In this document: in pieces, positions 43,581 to 52,406 of the stretch
How positions within the stretch are numbered: the first letter of the stretch is position 1
How the letters are laid out: each line of letters begins with the position of its first letter
From: Verrucomicrobiota bacterium
GTDB taxonomy: Bacteria; Verrucomicrobiota; Lentisphaeria; Oligosphaerales; Oligosphaeraceae
NCBI GenBank assembly: GCA_019136135.1
Contig: JAGVUR010000087.1
Span: 1 to 64,000 of the forward strand
Reading direction: 5' to 3'
DNA: 64,000 nt
Notes under the pieces: generated by a model
What the model was told of the DNA's origin: nothing
Databases searched by the model: none
What the model saw: the letters and a program-made list of their open reading frames with translations, nothing else
Made by a program: the position numbers and the translations under genes

Positions 43581-44384
43581 TCAGCAGTATTGCTTGATCA
43601 GCTTTTTGATATCGTCTGCCGTGTCCTTAAGCGAGGCAAGTGAGGTTGCGACTTCGGAGACGAGTGGTCCATTATAGCCGATCTTCTTCAATTCTGCGAA
43701 GATTGCCTTGAAATCGCAGGCGCCTTCGCCGAGCCTTGTCCAAACGCCGTTGAGCGGACCGCCCTTGAAGTCCTTGAGGTGGACTCTCTTGACGTGCTTG
43801 CCAATCGCGCGTACCCAGTGCTGAGGATATTGGAAAACAGCCATGTTGCCGGGATCAAAGTAGAATCCAATATGGGTGCTGCCGACTTCGTCCAGGAAAC
43901 GCCTCATTTCAACTGGGCTGAACAAGAAGCCGGACCAGACGAATTCAACCGAAAGGGCAACATTGAGCTTTTCGGCGACAGGGGCGATGATCTTGAGGTT
44001 CTGGACGGCATTCTTGTAGGCGTCTTCGTAGTAGAGTTCCGGGGTGAAGCGCCCAAGGGTATGGAGGGCGGCCGTCGCACCCAATTTAGCGGCGCATTCG
44101 AGTCCCCAGACGGTTTCCTGGATGCAGGGGATGGCATCGAGCGTCGGGAGCAGGAGATTGCCCTTTGAGTTTGAGATGGTAATGGAATCGACTGGGAGGT
44201 TGTACTTTTTCGAGAGTTGGACGAACCCGTCGAGGTCTGCGTCAGTCACATTGAAATTGAACGGGGATCCTTCGTTTGGCCTAAGGCTCAGCTCGACTGA
44301 TTCGTATCCTGCTTCCTTGACTTGCGCAAAGAATTCAGGCATGGGGAGATTAGGGAGCACGAGTTGGGAGATTGCGGCTTTCAT
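43581..44384 (-). CDS. Sugar phosphate isomerase/epimerase (IolE/hydroxypyruvate isomerase-like)
   Basis: A 267-residue TIM barrel. Ligand-type residues are VELSLRP (about 29-35), LSVEFVWSGF (Glu, about 144), YFDPGNM (Asp, about 177-183), VHLKDFKGG (His/Asp, about 203-211) and a late SEVATS. AGGAAACCAAC precedes the ATG. It follows the mutarotase gene by 15 bp and has the operon terminator behind it. A role in degradation of a plant or host glycan sugar is inferred from the neighbours. Confidence 0.85.
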   Translation of the reverse strand: MKAAISQLVLPNLPMPEFFAQVKEAGYESVELSLRPNEGSPFNFNVTDADLDGFVQLSKKYNLPVDSITISNSKGNLLLPTLDAIPCIQETVWGLECAAKLGATAALHTLGRFTPELYYEDAYKNAVQNLKIIAPVAEKLNVALSVEFVWSGFLFSPVEMRRFLDEVGSTHIGFYFDPGNMAVFQYPQHWVRAIGKHVKRVHLKDFKGGPLNGVWTRLGEGACDFKAIFAELKKIGYNGPLVSEVATSLASLKDTADDIKKLIKQYC

Positions 44385-44399
44385 GTTGGTTTCCTGTGT

Positions 44400-45314
44400 T
44401 TAGTTTAGCTTATTGAACGAGTAGGACGCCTTGATGGAATGAGATTGCCCTGGTTTGACGATCCGTGCGTCGTCGAGTGCATTGCATGTTTCGACGCAGA
44501 CCATGGTTTTGTAGGAGTGCGGGGTATATTCGGAGAGCTTTTTAGACCTTTCCTTCCATGGGTTCCAGACGACGGCCGAGTTGGAACCTTTGTTTGTGAT
44601 GGTGATTGTCCGTTTTGCGATCGGGTCGCTGATGGTGAAAGGACCTTTGGCATTGAGGAATACGGCGTCGATTTCCTGGTTGACCACAATCGGTTCGTCC
44701 TTTTGCTTCTTGATGTCGTTTGCGCCGCCGACCTTGTCGAAGTACTTAAGTTTTTGGAACCCATCGATTGAGATAGTTGCGATATTATCGACCTTGAAGT
44801 AGGTATGGATACCTTGCGAGATCGTGAAAGGCTTCGAGTCCTTGTTTGTCGTGACGAGTTCGACTTCGAGGGTATCCGAGATGGTGAAGATTGCCCTGAG
44901 CGTGAAGTCGTAGTTCCAGAGCTTGCGTGATTCCTGGTTAGGCTTTAGGATGAATATGACCATCGTGGTCTTATCGTCGATCGCCGAGATATTTTCGAGT
45001 TCCCAGATGGTATGCCTGGCGAGTCCATGCATTGGGAGGCTTGGGTCGTCCTGGTTTTTGCCGAACCAAGGCCAGCAGATTGGGATTCCGCCTCGGATTG
45101 GGTTGCCGTCAACGAATTTCGAGGCTTTGCTAAGCCAGATTGTTTCAGTGAACCCATTTGGAATGAAGGAGAGCAGTTGTGCTCCGAGGAATGAAATCGT
45201 GGCCTCGGCGGCTTGGTTTTTGACCTTTACGGTTGGGAGGCGACCTTTGCCGCACACGATTTTGGCGTGGTTTTCGACTGCGAACAGCTTGTTGAGTTCT
45301 GCGATTGTTGCCAT
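44400..45314 (-). CDS. D-hexose-6-phosphate mutarotase (YeaD/aldose 1-epimerase-like)
   Basis: A 304-residue galactose-mutarotase-fold protein. The YeaD signature RGGIPICWPWFG (about 73-84), HGLARHTIWEL (about 96-106), a catalytic His in ISQGIHTYF (about 166-174) and a catalytic Glu in MVCVETCNA (about 270-278) are all present. It interconverts anomers of hexose-6-phosphates. It lies between esterase and isomerase genes with 15-20 bp gaps, consistent with one transcription unit. Confidence 0.93.
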   Translation of the reverse strand: MATIAELNKLFAVENHAKIVCGKGRLPTVKVKNQAAEATISFLGAQLLSFIPNGFTETIWLSKASKFVDGNPIRGGIPICWPWFGKNQDDPSLPMHGLARHTIWELENISAIDDKTTMVIFILKPNQESRKLWNYDFTLRAIFTISDTLEVELVTTNKDSKPFTISQGIHTYFKVDNIATISIDGFQKLKYFDKVGGANDIKKQKDEPIVVNQEIDAVFLNAKGPFTISDPIAKRTITITNKGSNSAVVWNPWKERSKKLSEYTPHSYKTMVCVETCNALDDARIVKPGQSHSIKASYSFNKLN

Positions 45315-45334
45315 GGTTTTTGTGCCTGTTTGAT

Positions 45335-47320
45335 TTATCGGATTGCCCTTTCAACTAAACGGATGAAGTTATCGTTATCGACTGTAAGCGAGCTTGATTT
45401 TTTGGCGATTTCGTAGATTGACGTCAGATGTTGCGCAAGGTCTTTTTGCGCTCGATGGATAATCAGTCGTCTTGGTGCGACGATTGATAGGGTACCCTTG
45501 ATTCCTCCAATCTTGAGGATCATCGGTTGGAATGAGAGTGGGGTTGACCATCCTTTTTCTGAGTCGTCGATGCCATCAAGGTTAAGCACGATCGCCTTCA
45601 ATGGTTCTGCGAGCGCGACTGCGACGGCTGCTGCCCTTGCGGCTTCTCCGGAGGCGATCAGCACGACATTTTCCTTTTCCTGTTCCTTGAGCAGGGCGAG
45701 ACAGGTAAGGATATCCTGGACTCTCATTGAGAAGAGCGATTGATTGAACGCGAAGAAGAGCGGATCGTTTTCGTCCCGTGGTGATTTAGCTGGTGCTCCT
45801 GCGGTTTCTCCGGATCCAAGCAAGTCGATAGCTAGGCATTCGCAACTGTTGCTGATCAGGATATCGAGCAGGATGCTTTGGTCGCCGCCCTTGAAGTAGT
45901 CGGCTTTGCCCTTATCCGAGATCAGGAGGCATGTCGCAGGTTTTTGGACTTGTTTATCAGGGACGACCCAAACTGCAGGTATGACGTCACCTTCTTCTCG
46001 TCTTGAGATCAGTCTGCCGTAAGCGGTTGCGTTATTGATTTTCCATTGCGGGCATGTGACTCTGACTGCGATATCGGCGAGTTCCAGGTCGTTGTTGATG
46101 ATTTCGCCGAGCAGTGGGATGCGTTTGGCGGCATAGTCTGAGATGGTGTCCTGGTCGGTGAATTCCGGAATTGCGTCTTGAGCGAGGAATTTTTTCGCTT
46201 CTTCGATAGCCGTCTTTGTTGTATCGAGTGTAGGTTCGGTTTTTTGTTCGCTATGCAAGAGGAGGTTGACTGGCGGCATTGGGATTGGGTCTTCTGCGAT
46301 GGTTTCCCGCAGTGATTGGTTGAGGAGCCAATGGGCGAACCACGGATAGACGTGTTCCCTGGTGTCGAGGTTGTAGTTATGGGGTTCGTTTTTGTGGTAG
46401 TTTAGGATCGCGTCTTCGGCGTCGAAGAGGGCATAGACTTGCTTGAGCGCCTCGATTTCGTAGGTTGGATTCAGGTTTGTCCAGTCTTGATCGACGGATG
46501 GGAGGAATACGGGTCTTGGTGCGCAAGCCGTGAGGACATCGAAGGAGGTGACTCCGTTGATTCTGAGCAGTGGTCCTTCTTCGCAGGGGCATCCGCCCTG
46601 GAAATGGGAGGAGAGCATGCAGACCGGGGCGATGACCTTGATTCGTTCGTCAAGGACTGCGACGGTCCAGGTCTGGGATGCTCCACCGGAGGTGCCTGTG
46701 CATCCTATGCGTTCCTTGTCAACTTCTTTGAGTTCGCAAAGAAAATCGAGTGCTCTTAGGGAGTTCCAGGTTTGGAGTCCAAAGAGCGAGACACCGCTGA
46801 GCGATGCGAGTTTTTGGAGTTCGATTGGCCAGCTGTGCAGGATTTGGTTATTATCGCACTTGCCGATCATATCATAGCTGAAGACGACGAATCCTAATCT
46901 GGCGAGCATGATGCAACGAAGCGGAACTGAGCCAAGTTCATGGTGGTGGATACGTCCTTCTGACCAATGACCATGTGGGCAAAGGATTCCAGGCGCCGGG
47001 TTTTTGAGTTTTCCTGGCAGGTAGAGGTTGCCTGTGCAGATCAGTCCTGGCATTGATTGGAATTTGACTTTGCGGATTTGTACTCCCCAGTAGTTTGCCT
47101 TTCCCCAGACTTCTGGTTCGAGTGGTATTTTTTCCGGCATGGGCGCCAATCCCGCCGCAAGCAGGATTTGGGATTTTGTGAAGTCTCTTCGTTCTTCCCA
47201 CTCTTCGATGGTTTCTGGTGGCGTTGCTCGCCATGCGAAGTCGTTATGCCTGACATTGAGGAGTCTTTGGTCAAGCCAATGTGGCTTGTTTGGGAGGATT
47301 TTTGAGATGGAAGATTCCAT
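45335..47320 (-). CDS. Large alpha/beta hydrolase, acetyl xylan esterase-like, two-domain
   Basis: A 661-residue protein without an obvious signal peptide. The N-terminal half is an alpha/beta hydrolase: oxyanion region PGILCPHGHW (about 110-119), nucleophile elbow CTGTSGGASQ (Ser near 212) and a His in EPHNYNLDTREHVYPWF (about 310-326). The second half (about 390-650) is a weaker hydrolase-like domain with a Gly-Ser-Gly turn but no clear catalytic triad. The layout is common in PVC and Bacteroidetes glycan utilisation loci. Deacetylation of imported oligosaccharides is a plausible role; substrate unknown. Confidence 0.8.
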   Translation of the reverse strand: MESSISKILPNKPHWLDQRLLNVRHNDFAWRATPPETIEEWEERRDFTKSQILLAAGLAPMPEKIPLEPEVWGKANYWGVQIRKVKFQSMPGLICTGNLYLPGKLKNPAPGILCPHGHWSEGRIHHHELGSVPLRCIMLARLGFVVFSYDMIGKCDNNQILHSWPIELQKLASLSGVSLFGLQTWNSLRALDFLCELKEVDKERIGCTGTSGGASQTWTVAVLDERIKVIAPVCMLSSHFQGGCPCEEGPLLRINGVTSFDVLTACAPRPVFLPSVDQDWTNLNPTYEIEALKQVYALFDAEDAILNYHKNEPHNYNLDTREHVYPWFAHWLLNQSLRETIAEDPIPMPPVNLLLHSEQKTEPTLDTTKTAIEEAKKFLAQDAIPEFTDQDTISDYAAKRIPLLGEIINNDLELADIAVRVTCPQWKINNATAYGRLISRREEGDVIPAVWVVPDKQVQKPATCLLISDKGKADYFKGGDQSILLDILISNSCECLAIDLLGSGETAGAPAKSPRDENDPLFFAFNQSLFSMRVQDILTCLALLKEQEKENVVLIASGEAARAAAVAVALAEPLKAIVLNLDGIDDSEKGWSTPLSFQPMILKIGGIKGTLSIVAPRRLIIHRAQKDLAQHLTSIYEIAKKSSSLTVDNDNFIRLVERAIR

Positions 47321-47335
47321 AGTACACCCGTTTGT

Positions 47336-47578
47336 TTAGTGTTTATGGTGGCAGCATCCTGCGCAGGATGGATGGCCTGAGGTTTGGGCGATTGGGCATT
47401 GCGTTGCTTGTTGGCAGGACGAAGCCGAGTTTTTCGAACTGGCGGAGAATGTTGAGAATGCCTTTTTGATATTATCAGAGTTGCATTTTGGGCATGGTGG
47501 CGGTGGTTCGCCGAGTCGCTTATGCAAATGGCTGAACTTGTGATTGCATTCGTTGCAGGAGTATTCGTAAATTGGCAT
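47336..47578 (-). CDS. FmdB-type zinc ribbon protein
   Basis: An 80-residue protein beginning PIYEYSCNECNHKF with a second knuckle CPKCNSD, the four-Cys FmdB/CxxC_CxxC ribbon. The tail is unusual: Ser-rich, then Cys/His-rich (CQQATQC, CAGCCHHKH), offering extra metal ligands. It lies 15 bp upstream of the esterase gene. FmdB-like proteins are regulatory by annotation only; function unknown. Confidence 0.88.
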   Translation of the reverse strand: MPIYEYSCNECNHKFSHLHKRLGEPPPPCPKCNSDNIKKAFSTFSASSKNSASSCQQATQCPIAQTSGHPSCAGCCHHKH

Positions 47579-47691
47579 TTTTGATCCTAATGTATCATGT
47601 TGGATTGGAACGGAATCGCATTCAAGTAATGTAGTTTGGTAATTGCCTTTATCAATTCCTAGGAAAAATTCCCTCGATGATCGCCTTTCTC

Positions 47692-49281
47692 TTACGCTTT
47701 TTTCGTCTTTCGTCTTCTGATGCCATCGAGCAATTCGTCGAGTTCATTACATTTAAGGACTTTAGTGACAACAAGATAGATTGCGAGTCCTGAGGATCCC
47801 CCGATGGCGACTCGTGCGAGCGCCCCGAAGAATCGCCCAAGGTTTTGGCTGGTTGGGAGGAATGCGCGGTCGATCGCTATGGCAACGAGAGCGGCGACAA
47901 TTGCTGCGACAGTGAGTTTGACGACTGCCTTGAGCGTGCTTTTCCAATTCCAATTGGGGAGCTTTCGCGTATCAATGGTCAGGAGTGTAATCACATTGAC
48001 CCAAGAGCAGATTGCCGTAGCCAAAGCAAGTCCTCCTTGCCTGAGGAACTGCATAAGTGTTAGGTTGAGGATAAGGTTGAGCACGATGCAGTACATGGAG
48101 ATTTTGACTGGGGTCTTGGTGTCTTTTCTCCCGTGATGGGTTGTGACGGCGACTTTTGCGCAGCAGTAAGCCGGTAGTCCCGGGACAAGGAACCAGAGTG
48201 CCCAGACGGTTTCGCGGACGGCTTCGGCATTGAAGGCGCCTCGTTGGAAAAGCATCACTATGACGGGTTCGGCGAGTACCGCCAGCAATGTCGCGCAGGG
48301 AAGCGTCATGAACAGGACTTGGCGCAAGGCGTAATCGAGGCAATCGGACATTTCGTCCTGATTCGCCCTTGCCATTTGAGGGAGGCAGACCATGCTCATT
48401 GCAACGCCGAAGATGCCGATGGGAAGGTAGACTAGATGCTGGCTATATCCCAATGAACCTACGGCAGCGGCGCCAAGATAGACCGCCAATGCCTTGTCCA
48501 ATAGGGCATTGAGTTGAAAGACGCCCGAACCGATTAGCCCAGGAACAATTCTTGTTACCAGGGTTCTAACTTCACTGTCCCTCCAAATCGATGCATTTTC
48601 CCTTTTCCAGAAAGAAACGAACCTGACATTGAATCCGTTTCGGCGGCACATCCAAAAGAGAAAAACCATTTGGACGACGCCGGCGAAGAATACGCTGGTG
48701 CAGAAAAACAGAAGCGACTTGAATTCGTGCCTGGTTGAGCCGACGGCCCAGAGGATTGCGACCGCGCCGATTTGGATGATGTTGAAGATGACGGGATTGA
48801 GCGAGGGCGCTGCGAATCGCTCCAGGCAGGTGAGGATGGAGGCGAAGGCGCCCGCTATGCAGATGAAAATCGCATATGGGAGCAGGATCGGGAGGATTTT
48901 GAAGATCAGCGAGACGTGCTTTTCTGTTGTCGAAGGGAGGTAAGCCGCGACGATGCACGAGGCGATGATTCCCACGGCAACGATAGCCGCGAGTACGATG
49001 CATTGTAGAGTGATCGTTTTCGAGGCTAGGTCTTCGGCTTCCTTGTGGCTGCCTTCCTTGAGCTTGCTTGCGACCATTGGGACGAACGCGGCATTGAAAG
49101 CGCCTTCGGCGAACAATGCCCTAAGCATGTTGGGAATTGCAAAGGCGACATTGAAGGCGGCCTGCGCGGCTTCAGTGCTGCCCCAGTACCAGCCTAGGAC
49201 AATGTCTCGTGCCAAACCAAAGACACGGCTTGCCATAATGCAGGCCGTGTTGACAAATACATTCCGCGACAGGGACTTCAT
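47692..49281 (-). CDS. murJ: Lipid II flippase
   Basis: A 529-residue membrane protein of the MOP/MVF family with about 14 membrane helices. The start segment MKSLSRNVFVNTACIMASRVFGLARDIVLGWYWG and AFAIPNMLRALFAEGAFNAAFVP (about 45-67) are the classic MurJ N-terminal lateral-gate residues, including the essential Arg. It flips the peptidoglycan precursor lipid II. Upstream in-frame ATG 49320 is possible; 49281 matches the family start. Its presence shows a peptidoglycan wall. Divergent from the VWA gene. Confidence 0.95.
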   Translation of the reverse strand: MKSLSRNVFVNTACIMASRVFGLARDIVLGWYWGSTEAAQAAFNVAFAIPNMLRALFAEGAFNAAFVPMVASKLKEGSHKEAEDLASKTITLQCIVLAAIVAVGIIASCIVAAYLPSTTEKHVSLIFKILPILLPYAIFICIAGAFASILTCLERFAAPSLNPVIFNIIQIGAVAILWAVGSTRHEFKSLLFFCTSVFFAGVVQMVFLFWMCRRNGFNVRFVSFWKRENASIWRDSEVRTLVTRIVPGLIGSGVFQLNALLDKALAVYLGAAAVGSLGYSQHLVYLPIGIFGVAMSMVCLPQMARANQDEMSDCLDYALRQVLFMTLPCATLLAVLAEPVIVMLFQRGAFNAEAVRETVWALWFLVPGLPAYCCAKVAVTTHHGRKDTKTPVKISMYCIVLNLILNLTLMQFLRQGGLALATAICSWVNVITLLTIDTRKLPNWNWKSTLKAVVKLTVAAIVAALVAIAIDRAFLPTSQNLGRFFGALARVAIGGSSGLAIYLVVTKVLKCNELDELLDGIRRRKTKKA

Positions 49282-49377
49282 AACTAAAAATGCTTTCTCG
49301 TTCGTTATAATTGGTACCATGGAAAAACGGGTCAATCCATTAATATACTGTAAAAAGAGCCGGAGCGGGGTTACATT

Positions 49378-51297
49378 ATGGAAAAATCCTTCGAAATAGA
49401 CGGAAACCGTGATGATACAATGAAAAAAATACCTTTCTACATATTGATATCGTTGATATTATCATTGATAATTCATGCCTTGATATTGTTTTTGTTTGGC
49501 AATTACGTATTCAGGAGCTTGCCTCTTGAGCAGAATGCGTCGCCCCACCGAATTGTGAAGGTTACGACGAAATTGATTCCATTGGAGGAGTTGACGAAGC
49601 GTGAAATTGAGCGCACGCAGGATGATGAGCGCAAAAAGAGCGATCAGAGCGATGCGCAAGCTGGGGTTGAGGGCGGAACTGGAACTGGAGATCAAGAAGG
49701 TTATTATAGTAATGTGACGCACATGATGCGCGAGATGTTCAAGAGCGAGGACTTGATCAAGCCTCCGCCAACTCCTGAATTGCGTTTTGAAGGCGTAAGC
49801 GTTGACAAGGCTGTGTTGCAGCCGCAGCTTCCGCAAACGGTTCCATCCAAGGTATTAGCGACGGCTCCTCGGCCGAAGGTTATTGAGATCAAGATGGAGG
49901 GGCTGCCATTGACCCGCCAGGCTTTGCCCAGGACGACGGTTCCTGCGATGGAGCGTGTTGATGTACCGTTCAAGAGTCTTCCGAGCTTGTTGCCGCATGG
50001 GGAAATGACATCGGAAACGGGGGTGTCCTACAATGTAGGCTTGAGTTTGGGTACTCGTCCAAAGTTTGGAGTGCCGAGTGAATTGGGAAAAGAAGTCCTG
50101 AAGGAATTAAGCGAAGGCGCTGATGACGATTTGCTGACGGGGTTGGCTCCGTTGCCGGGGAAGGGCGCGTTGCCGCCCTTGACAACGACGGCGGACAAGG
50201 CGTTGAAAGCAGATACGGATCCGATGTTGCCAAAGGTCATTGCGTTGGATAATTTTGTTGACGTTAATGTGACCGTGTATCGCGATCGTCGCGGAACAGG
50301 ATACTTCAGGGCATCGATCAAGGCAAATAGCCGAAGTGACGCGATGGGCGACATAGCGAAAGATACGATGGTCATCATCGACCATTCGAACAGTATTTCG
50401 ACGAGCAAGCTATCTCAGTTCAAGTCCGCGTCAATCGAGGCATTGACGTACTTGAATCCAAATGATCGCTTCAATGTCGTATCGTTTACGAGCCATGCGA
50501 AAAGCGCGTTTCCGAGATTTGTTGAGGCGAATGACGAGAATCGGAAGGAGGCGGCGGAATACATCAAGCGGTTGATGCGCCGGGGTTTGACGGATGTATT
50601 TGGCGGGATTGGTCCCTTTGTGCAGGCAGGCAACGGCGACTTGAATCGTCCGATGAACATATTTGTGTTGACGGATGGTCAATCCACGATAGATGTGCAC
50701 ATGATGGGCACGACAAAGGTCAAGAATACAGAAAACGACGAATTTTTGCGTGCGATGGTTGGGGTGAATCCCGGGAATGTGTCGATCTATCCTTTCAGCG
50801 CGGGGAAGAATGCGAATCGTACCTTGCTGGATTTCATGGGATATTTGAACCGCGGGCACAACTATCACGTCGATGACTTGAAGGATTTCCGCGAGAATCT
50901 TGTTCGATACATCAGCAACTACACCTCATTGATCGTACGTGACATGAAGTACCTGGCGGAAGGGAAGGTGAGCCGGAGCATCTATCCGAGGGATTTGCCG
51001 CACTTGTACCGGCGCGAAACCCTGGAACTGTATGGGCAATTTGACTCGGATGACAAGGATCTGGTGCTGACTTTGTCAGGATATGATTCCAAAAACCAGC
51101 ATCGTGATCTGGTATTTCGTCGCAAGTACGACGAATGTCCCGAGGGTGGTCGTGAAATAGCTCAATCGTGGGCTGCTCAGAAGATTCTCCATTTGCGTGC
51201 TGAGATCATCCTGTGCACGGATGCTGCGAAAAAGGCGGCAATGGAGCGTGAGTTCAAGCGATTGGCATCGGATTTCGGCATCATTGTCGCCTATTGA
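49378..51297 (+). CDS. Membrane-anchored VWA-domain protein
   Basis: A 639-residue protein. One N-terminal membrane helix (about 18-40), then a long Pro/Lys/Glu-rich linker (about 45-300), and a von Willebrand A domain (about 318-510) with a MIDAS motif VIIDHSNSIS (D-x-S-x-S present as DHSNS), a later threonine in RRGLTDVFGG and an Asp in FVLTDGQST. A metal-dependent binding face outside or at the periplasmic side is expected. The N-terminus also resembles TonB-like anchors. GGAG/GGGG lies before ATG 49378. No Mox/Bat partner is adjacent. Confidence 0.8.
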   Translation: MEKSFEIDGNRDDTMKKIPFYILISLILSLIIHALILFLFGNYVFRSLPLEQNASPHRIVKVTTKLIPLEELTKREIERTQDDERKKSDQSDAQAGVEGGTGTGDQEGYYSNVTHMMREMFKSEDLIKPPPTPELRFEGVSVDKAVLQPQLPQTVPSKVLATAPRPKVIEIKMEGLPLTRQALPRTTVPAMERVDVPFKSLPSLLPHGEMTSETGVSYNVGLSLGTRPKFGVPSELGKEVLKELSEGADDDLLTGLAPLPGKGALPPLTTTADKALKADTDPMLPKVIALDNFVDVNVTVYRDRRGTGYFRASIKANSRSDAMGDIAKDTMVIIDHSNSISTSKLSQFKSASIEALTYLNPNDRFNVVSFTSHAKSAFPRFVEANDENRKEAAEYIKRLMRRGLTDVFGGIGPFVQAGNGDLNRPMNIFVLTDGQSTIDVHMMGTTKVKNTENDEFLRAMVGVNPGNVSIYPFSAGKNANRTLLDFMGYLNRGHNYHVDDLKDFRENLVRYISNYTSLIVRDMKYLAEGKVSRSIYPRDLPHLYRRETLELYGQFDSDDKDLVLTLSGYDSKNQHRDLVFRRKYDECPEGGREIAQSWAAQKILHLRAEIILCTDAAKKAAMEREFKRLASDFGIIVAY

Positions 51298-51353
51298 CGT
51301 TTGACGATGATGGTCGAAAATGTTATGTGAACTTATCTAGGAAACGGAAGAAA

Positions 51354-51962
51354 ATGGCGAAGAGACCTGTGATTGTTGCGATGGATTTGGAAGGTGTATT
51401 GGTTCCTGAAGTCTGGATATCGGTTGCCGAAAAGACCGGGATACCCGAATTGCGTTTGACGACTCGCGACATATCGGATTACAGCGTGCTGATGAAGCGT
51501 CGTCTTGAGATTCTCAAGGAAAATGGCTTGAAGCTACGTGACATCCAGGCGGTAATCGAGACGATGGAGCCGCTTCCTGGCGCACTCGAGTACATGGATT
51601 GGCTGCGAGAACGATACCAGGCAATCATCCTTTCCGATACATTCTATGAATTCGCATCCCCGTTTATGCGAAAGCTCGGATGGCCAACACTGTTCTGCAA
51701 CTCGTTGGTTACCGATGAACAAAATAATGTGATCGACTACAAGATGAGGATCCTGGACGGAAAACGCCATGCCGTCCTCTCATTGAAAAATTTGAATTTC
51801 GACGTGATCGCGATGGGCGATTCATACAATGACACCTCGATGCTCGAGGAAGCAGGCTTGGGGATTTTGTTCCGTCCATCTGAGAATGTGAAGCGCGAGT
51901 TTCCGCAATTTCCTGTTGCCGAGGAGTACGAGACAGTTAAGTCATTGATATCGGGGTTTTAA
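51354..51962 (+). CDS. thrH: ThrH: phosphoserine phosphatase / homoserine phosphotransferase
   Basis: A 202-residue HAD-family protein. HAD motif I is MDLEGVLVPE (D11, with Glu in place of the usual second Asp), motif II is ILSDTF, and the Lys of motif III precedes AMGDSYNDTSML (motif IV). AEKTGI, TTRDI, DYSVLMKRRL and SDTFYEF follow Pseudomonas ThrH closely by recollection. It moves phosphate from phosphoserine to homoserine or water. Start ATG 51354 follows GGAAACGGAAG. The downstream DNA is the second MITE-like element. Confidence 0.93.
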   Translation: MAKRPVIVAMDLEGVLVPEVWISVAEKTGIPELRLTTRDISDYSVLMKRRLEILKENGLKLRDIQAVIETMEPLPGALEYMDWLRERYQAIILSDTFYEFASPFMRKLGWPTLFCNSLVTDEQNNVIDYKMRILDGKRHAVLSLKNLNFDVIAMGDSYNDTSMLEEAGLGILFRPSENVKREFPQFPVAEEYETVKSLISGF

Positions 51963-52384
51963 TTTAAAAAACAGTTGAAGCTGGATTTAATTCTTAATTG
52001 ACTGATTATCAAGTAGTTAAAAAGTTTATTCATTTCACCGTGCTGGTGAATTGAAATGCGGCAGTCTTCTGTTGCGCCTTTACAAGGCGCTCGGCGTGGG
52101 GGGGCATCCTATCCCCGGGCTGAAGCCCGGGGTTAAGCATGGTCAGGCGCCTACGGCGCAAAGTCTTTGGCGAGGACCGGCCATCCGCAATCCACGCGGG
52201 CGGGACACGAGCCAGACAAGGACGATAGTTCAGACTTGCCGTCAGGATTTTCATAATGCATTGCGCTGTAAGCGCTTAAGGATGCTTAACCCCAGGCTTT
52301 TAGCCTGGGGCGGGAAAACCACCCGAAGGCCGTGCCTTGTAAAGGCACTACAATCATAAGGTGTCAACTGTTTTTTTAGGTTTA
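51958..52384. mobile_element. Second MITE-like element, mosaic of hairpins
   Basis: The right end GTCAACTGTTTTTTTAGGTT (52363-52382) is a close copy of the element end at 22383. The left end TTAAAAAACAGTTGAAG (51964-51980) is a degenerate complement. The right 100 bp, read backward, match the left 100 bp of the 22132 element, including GTGCCTTTACAAGGCAC and the CCAGGC-GCCTGG hairpin. The left half carries a second, diverged copy (GCGCCTTTACAAGGCGC, CCCCGGGCTGAAGCCCGGGG), so it looks like two units inserted in inverted order. It overlaps the last codons of thrH, whose stop lies inside the left end. Confidence 0.7.
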
Positions 52385-52406
52385 ATTTAAGCCAAGGGGC
52401 AAGAGC

